The translations under genes were made by a program, and so were the position numbers. Source: Helicobacteraceae bacterium (GTDB lineage: Bacteria; Campylobacterota; Campylobacteria; Campylobacterales; SZUA-545). Taken from it: a stretch of DNA of 10,661 bases. Location: positions 1 through 10,661 of the forward strand of contig JAISMA010000253.1 in NCBI GenBank assembly GCA_031276985.1, given 5' to 3'. Shown here in pieces: positions 7,037-10,661 of the stretch. The stretch's first letter is position 1. Each line of letters begins with the position of its first letter. The notes under the pieces are model-generated. The model had not been told where the DNA came from. It worked only from the letters and a program-made list of their open reading frames with translations, and made no database searches.

Positions 7037-7057
7037 TGCAAGCAAACCACAATAACG
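7031..7057 (+). repeat. Junction repeat, unit 2 (end of copy 3 / start of copy 4)
   Basis: Second occurrence of the 5340-5366 sequence, 26 of 27 bases the same. It holds the TGA of copy 3 (7034-7036) and the ATGATG start of copy 4. Past it the two sequences diverge. Confidence 0.85.
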
Positions 7058-8598
7058 GCGAAAGTCGGCTTAAAAAAATAGGGCGGTTTTTTGCGCGGAA
7101 TAACTATTTATGGAGCATGATTTACGCGCAGATCGCGGCGCAGATTGTCGCAATACCATGCATAATTTTCTTTGACGAGATCTTTCCGCTAGAAGGATTT
7201 GCGTATACGTTTGCGACGGTTGCGATCGCTATCGTTTTTGTGGGTTATTTTCGCTCAAAAAAATTAGAGGTAAAAGACGGATATTTCAAAACCTATTTCG
7301 CGCTGTTTTTGCCGATCGCGTTAGCCGCTATTAGTTTTAATATTGCCTATATCGACGACAGTTTGCTTTATAAGTTTTATGGCGACGGGCTGGGTTTCTT
7401 ATATTATTTTACAGCTTTGATCAACGCGGTATATTTTCTTGCGTTTTTTGTGTTTCTTTGGGTTGGAAACTTCAAAATATATTGCGCGTTTATTACGATT
7501 GTTTCATGCGCTTACGCTATTGGATTTGCGTATGGATTATATAAAAAACGCTTTGCGATCGCCAATAAGAAGCCAATATATATTTCGTTAGGCATTATAG
7601 CCTTGATTTTAACGCCGCCAATTATATTTGCTATATATGAAAATTCTTTTATCGTCTCTAAAGATATTAAAAAAATAGAGCCGATCAACGAATATATGAA
7701 ACAGGCAAAAGCACAAGAGAATATAACGGCGCTAAGAGGCGAACCTAGCGTTTATTTTGAAAGCGCTTTGCCGAAACTTGGCGGCGCGACGGCGCTTTGC
7801 CCGATCTTTGTTTCCGCCGCAAAAGCGCTATATAAAAAACCAGACAATCTCGACGAAGCTCAATTTATCAATAATTATTTTGCTTGCTATAGTACGCCGC
7901 TTGCTTATCGGATGTTGGAGAGAAAACAGGTCGAGCTGATTTTTGTTATTGCGCCTTCAAGCGATCAATTAGCGGAAGCGAAAAAAGCGGGCGTGGAATT
8001 TGAATTAACGCCGATCGGCAAAGAAGCGTTTGTTTTTTTGGTAAGTGATGCAAATCCCGTTAAATCGCTTACGATTGAACAGATTCAAAAAATATATACT
8101 GGCGAAATTACAAATTGGCGCGAAGTCGGCGGCGCTGACGAGAAAATTTTAGCCTTTCAACGCAACAAAAATTCAGGCAGTCAAACCGCAATGGAAAATA
8201 GCGTTATGAAAGGGCTAACATTGCAAGAACCGCTTAAAGAAATGAGACGCGGCGATATGGGCGGATTGGTAGACGCTATAGCCGATTATCGCAACGCCGA
8301 AAACGCGATTGGTTATTCGTTTAGATTTTACGTTACCGATATGTTAAAAGCCAAAAACGTTCGTCTACTTGCAATAAACGGTATTGAGCCGACGGCGGAC
8401 AATATACGCAACGGATTGTATCCGCTAATTCACGAATTTTACATCGTGGGCAGAAAAAACAATATAAGCGAAAACGCGCAAAAACTAATCGATTGGTTTT
8501 TAAGCGATCAAGGGCAAGCGCTAATCGAGGACGTCGGCTACATTCCGATTAACGATATTCCGATTAACGATATTCCAACAAACAAAGGCAATCGATGA
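7033..8598 (+). CDS. Copy 4: multi-pass membrane protein with periplasmic PstS-like domain
   Basis: This 521-aa paralogue has hydrophobic segments near 25-47, 56-73, 87-107, 121-145, 150-170 and 182-202. Basic loops FRSKK (73-77) and YKKR (170-173) point to the cytoplasm, so the C-terminal domain (from about 243) should be periplasmic. Binding-site motifs match copy 1: GGATALCPIF (250-259) and FQRNKNSGSQT with R377, S381, G382 and S383; C256 and C285 form the shared cysteine pair at the same spacing (29) as copy 1. The C-terminus runs past the usual GYxPIN end through a duplicated IPIND unit. ATG 7033 overlaps the copy 3 stop by ATGA; ATG 7036 is as likely, since AAAGGG (7024-7029) is better spaced from it. 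The stop overlaps the Nif3 start by ATGA, so translation is probably coupled. Ligand unknown. Confidence 0.85.
   Translation: MMQANHNNGESRLKKIGRFFARNNYLWSMIYAQIAAQIVAIPCIIFFDEIFPLEGFAYTFATVAIAIVFVGYFRSKKLEVKDGYFKTYFALFLPIALAAISFNIAYIDDSLLYKFYGDGLGFLYYFTALINAVYFLAFFVFLWVGNFKIYCAFITIVSCAYAIGFAYGLYKKRFAIANKKPIYISLGIIALILTPPIIFAIYENSFIVSKDIKKIEPINEYMKQAKAQENITALRGEPSVYFESALPKLGGATALCPIFVSAAKALYKKPDNLDEAQFINNYFACYSTPLAYRMLERKQVELIFVIAPSSDQLAEAKKAGVEFELTPIGKEAFVFLVSDANPVKSLTIEQIQKIYTGEITNWREVGGADEKILAFQRNKNSGSQTAMENSVMKGLTLQEPLKEMRRGDMGGLVDAIADYRNAENAIGYSFRFYVTDMLKAKNVRLLAINGIEPTADNIRNGLYPLIHEFYIVGRKNNISENAQKLIDWFLSDQGQALIEDVGYIPINDIPINDIPTNKGNR
8542..8571 (+). repeat. Two 15-bp tandem units at the 3' end of copy 4
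   Basis: ATTCCGATTAACGAT occurs twice without a gap (8542-8556, 8557-8571) and is followed by a degenerate part-unit (ATTCCAACAAAC). Each unit codes IPIND. The other copies stop at or soon after GY(V/A)PI-N, so this duplication lengthened the copy 4 tail. Confidence 0.9.
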
Positions 8599-9329
8599 TC
8601 GCGCGAGAACTCTTAAATATATGCGATCAAATAAGCCCGTTTGAAACGCAGGAAAGCTGGGACAATAGCGGCTTGATTATTGGCGATCTTGACGCTGAAA
8701 TCTCGCAAATTGTACTCTCGCTGGAAGCGGACAAAACCGCGATAGACAATCTGCCAAATAACGCGGCTCTGATTGCTCATCATCCGCTGATTTTTTCGCC
8801 GCTAAAATCGCTTAATTTCGCCGCGTATCCCGCGCTTTTCATCCGCGATCTCATCGCAAAAAACGCGACGCTAATCGCCATGCATACGAATTTCGACAAA
8901 AGCTGTCTAAACAAATTCATAACAAAGCATATTTTGCGCGTAGAAAAGTTTTATTGCGAAGGCTTCGCGTGCGTTTGGGAAGCAAACGCTAATTTCGCGG
9001 CGATCGCGCAACTTGCCAAAACCGCCTTTGGCGGCATCCGATCGATCGTCGCGCCAAGCGCGCAAAGGCAAATCTGCCGTCGCGTCGCGTTTTGTTGCGG
9101 AAGCGGGGGCGGCTTGATCGGCGAAATCGAGTGCGACGCGCTAATCACGGGCGACGTGAAATACCACGACGCGATCAAAGCAAAGGCGCTAGGAATCGGC
9201 GCGATCGACGCGGGGCACTACGAAACGGAGCGGTTTTTCGGCGAAGCGTTGCGGCGCGAACTGAAAGAAAAGGGCATAGACGCTATAATCGCGCCTTCGC
9301 AAAATCCATTTTCCGACGGAACACGATGA
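8595..9329 (+). CDS. Nif3-like dinuclear metal-centre protein (YbgI family, GTP cyclohydrolase 1 type 2 homologue)
   Basis: The 244-aa product is full length for the short bacterial Nif3/YbgI form. Metal ligands known for E. coli YbgI are all visible: H62 and H63 in IAHHPLIF (60-67), D101 in MHTNFD (96-101), and H208 and E212 in AGHYETE (206-212). ESWDNSGLIIGD (20-31) and ITGDVKYHDA (184-193) are further family signatures. The fold is a toroidal hexamer with two metals per subunit; the name used in databases (GTP cyclohydrolase 1 type 2) is by homology and the true reaction is unsettled. ATG 8595 overlaps the copy 4 stop by ATGA and has AAAGG at 8584-8588. The 3' end overlaps the next gene the same way. 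In C. jejuni the equivalent gene (Cj0705) directly follows glyQ, so the array lies between two normal neighbours. Confidence 0.94.
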   Translation: MIARELLNICDQISPFETQESWDNSGLIIGDLDAEISQIVLSLEADKTAIDNLPNNAALIAHHPLIFSPLKSLNFAAYPALFIRDLIAKNATLIAMHTNFDKSCLNKFITKHILRVEKFYCEGFACVWEANANFAAIAQLAKTAFGGIRSIVAPSAQRQICRRVAFCCGSGGGLIGEIECDALITGDVKYHDAIKAKALGIGAIDAGHYETERFFGEALRRELKEKGIDAIIAPSQNPFSDGTR

Positions 9330-10060
9330 ACAAACACCTAAAGCAACTAATCGAGCTTAGCGAACTTGACAAGACAATCGACGGCTTTTTGCCCGAAGAA
9401 GAGCGCATTAACGGCGCGTTGAACGCGCTCTTGGAGGAGCAAAACCGCGCGAAACGGCAGATCGAGGAGACGCAAGCGCTCATCGTTGAAAATCGCGCCA
9501 AAATCGCCAAACACGAGGCGCATTTAGCGGAGCAATCGAGCAAACTCGCGCAACACGTGAAAAAAAGCGGCGATCTCAAAACCGAGCGCGAAATAAAGGC
9601 GCTTTCGCTTGAGGAAGACATTGCCCGCGAGCAGGTTACCTTCATCAACGAAGAGATTGCGCGACTGCAAAATATCGAGGAAGATCAAAAAGCGCGAATC
9701 GACAAGCTCAAAACGCGCATTATCGAGATAGAATCGCAAGTCGGCGAGGCGAAAAAGCAAAATATCGACGCTCTAGCCGCGCTAAACGAAAAACGCGCCG
9801 TTATCGTCGCGCAAAAAGAAAAATTGGCGGCGGAGATTCCGCAAAAAATATTCGGCTTCTACGCGAGAATTCGTCGCTGGGCGGGCGATCGCACCGTTGT
9901 ACCCGTCAAAAAACAAGCCTGCTACGGCTGTTTTATGAAAATCAGCGACAAAGTCTATAGCGAAGTTATCGCCTCGCAAGAGATCGTAACCTGCCCTAGT
10001 TGCGGATGCATTTTGTACGTCAAAGAAGACGAAGCCGTAGAGGACAAAAAAGCGGCGTAG
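9326..10060 (+). CDS. Coiled-coil protein with C-terminal C4 zinc ribbon (FlgZ/CdsZ, HP0958-like)
   Basis: The 244-aa product has a long charged coiled coil (about 20-170, Glu/Lys/Arg/Ala-rich) and a C-terminal zinc ribbon, with ligands C199 and C202 (ACYGC) and C223 and C226 (CPSC), plus an extra C228. This is the architecture of H. pylori HP0958 (FlgZ), reported to stabilise the flagellar sigma factor RpoN and to bind flaA mRNA, and of C. jejuni Cj0706. The frame is open far upstream (to 9092) inside the Nif3 gene, but ATG 9326 is the proper start: it overlaps the Nif3 stop by ATGA, the coiled coil begins there, and the product then matches family length. A role in flagellar gene expression is inferred from the H. 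pylori homologue; the sequence itself shows only an RNA- or protein-binding type of architecture. Confidence 0.9.
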   Translation: MNKHLKQLIELSELDKTIDGFLPEEERINGALNALLEEQNRAKRQIEETQALIVENRAKIAKHEAHLAEQSSKLAQHVKKSGDLKTEREIKALSLEEDIAREQVTFINEEIARLQNIEEDQKARIDKLKTRIIEIESQVGEAKKQNIDALAALNEKRAVIVAQKEKLAAEIPQKIFGFYARIRRWAGDRTVVPVKKQACYGCFMKISDKVYSEVIASQEIVTCPSCGCILYVKEDEAVEDKKAA

Positions 10061-10080
10061 CGGATGCTCAAAGGCGCTCG

Positions 10081-10661
10081 ATGTTTAGTCTGTGTTATAT
10101 CCTGACGGCGTGGATCGTTTGGGCGCTAAGTCTGCCGTTTTTGGCGCTTGGCGCGATATTTTCCGAAAAGGCGCGATCGTTTCTGTTGTTAAGAGCGTTG
10201 CCTTTTGGCGCGAAAAGCATGCCGTTTTCAAAACGGGGGATTTGGATACATTGCGCCAGCTTTGGCGAAGTTAGGGCGATTGCGCCAATCGTGGAATACG
10301 CGCGGCGCGAAAACAAGCGCTTTTGCGTATCCGTAACCACCAAAGCGGGCTACGAAGAGGCGACAAGGCTCTATCGCGGCGAATCGATTCGCGTTTTGCC
10401 TTTTGAAAACTTTCTGCCGTTTTGGATTCGGCGGCAGGATACGCTGATCGTCTTCGACGCGGAGCTGTGGTTCGCGCTGTTTGCCTACGCCAAAAAACGC
10501 GGCGCGACGACTATGCTTATCAACGCCCGCGTTCCCGCAAACAGGCTGGGGCGATACCGCCGTTTGCGTTGGTTTTACAAGCGCGTGTTTCGCAAAATCG
10601 ATTTTATCTACGCGCAAAGCGACGCCGATCGCGATCGGCTAATCGCGCTAGACGCAAAAAA
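10081..10661 (+). CDS. waaA: 3-deoxy-D-manno-octulosonic acid (Kdo) transferase, 5' part
   Basis: The first 193 codons of WaaA, which adds Kdo from CMP-Kdo to lipid A precursor at the cytoplasmic face of the inner membrane, the first step of LPS core assembly. The frame starts at ATG 10081 with AAAGG at 10069-10073 and runs off the window end without a stop. Visible are an N-terminal membrane anchor (about 5-25), the family motif WIHCASFGEVRA (55-66) with E63 as the likely catalytic base, FDAELW (125-130) in place of the usual TExELWP, and LINARVP (146-152). Family members are about 390-425 aa, so roughly half is present; the nucleotide-binding C-terminal half is outside. The order zinc-ribbon gene then waaA matches C. 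jejuni Cj0706-Cj0707. It also supports a Gram-negative, LPS-making host. Confidence 0.93.
   Translation, partial: MFSLCYILTAWIVWALSLPFLALGAIFSEKARSFLLLRALPFGAKSMPFSKRGIWIHCASFGEVRAIAPIVEYARRENKRFCVSVTTKAGYEEATRLYRGESIRVLPFENFLPFWIRRQDTLIVFDAELWFALFAYAKKRGATTMLINARVPANRLGRYRRLRWFYKRVFRKIDFIYAQSDADRDRLIALDAK

Noticed and set aside
1675..8598. CRISPR, toxin-antitoxin, phage or transposon genes in the accessory block
   Set aside because: No spacer-repeat pattern, transposase, integrase or terminal inverted repeats were seen; the repetition is explained by the paralogous genes.
9092..9325. Upstream extension of the zinc-ribbon gene frame inside the Nif3 gene
   Set aside because: The extension is Arg-rich shadow sequence of the Nif3 gene; ATG 9326 with the ATGA overlap gives the family-length protein.
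10095..10617. Minus-strand open frames over the window end
   Set aside because: They are antisense to waaA, whose + strand frame shows clear family motifs.

Overview
The window most likely comes from a Campylobacterota (epsilonproteobacterial) chromosome of moderate GC. The order glyQ - Nif3-family gene - coiled-coil/zinc-ribbon protein - waaA is the arrangement I know from Campylobacter jejuni (Cj0704-Cj0707), and the zinc-ribbon protein is of the FlgZ/HP0958 type. I cannot name the genus. All supported protein genes lie on the + strand.

Layout: 1-168 is the 3' end of an M23 (LytM) peptidoglycan peptidase. 169-788 is a 620-base stretch with no convincing gene. It holds a REP/dRS3-like palindrome, two small hairpins and a possible minus-strand gene remnant. 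789-1673 is glyQ. 1675-8598 is an accessory block set between glyQ and the rest of the conserved cluster: four paralogous proteins with a periplasmic PstS-like (phosphate/oxyanion-binding type) C-terminal domain, and an L-lactate dehydrogenase gene between copies 2 and 3. 8595-10661 resumes the conserved cluster: Nif3 protein, zinc-ribbon protein and the 5' part of waaA.

The paralogue array is the unusual part. Copies 1, 3 and 4 (539, 564 and 521 aa) join a multi-pass membrane domain to the binding domain. Copy 2 (348 aa) keeps the binding domain but has a single membrane anchor. The central part of the binding domain is nearly the same in all four, even at DNA level, while membrane domains and linkers have diverged, partly by small tandem duplications. 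Copy 3 has lost ligand-site residues and a cysteine pair that the others keep. No pstC, pstA or pstB gene lies nearby, so these look like tethered receptors or sensors rather than ordinary transport components; that is inference.

The genes are tightly packed. Copy 3 starts inside the ldh 3' end, and copy 3/copy 4, copy 4/Nif3 and Nif3/zinc-ribbon pairs overlap by ATGA. This suggests one long transcript from glyQ to waaA with translational coupling. A 27-base sequence at the ldh/copy 3 junction recurs at the copy 3/copy 4 junction, which points to a tandem duplication with its breakpoint in the ldh tail.
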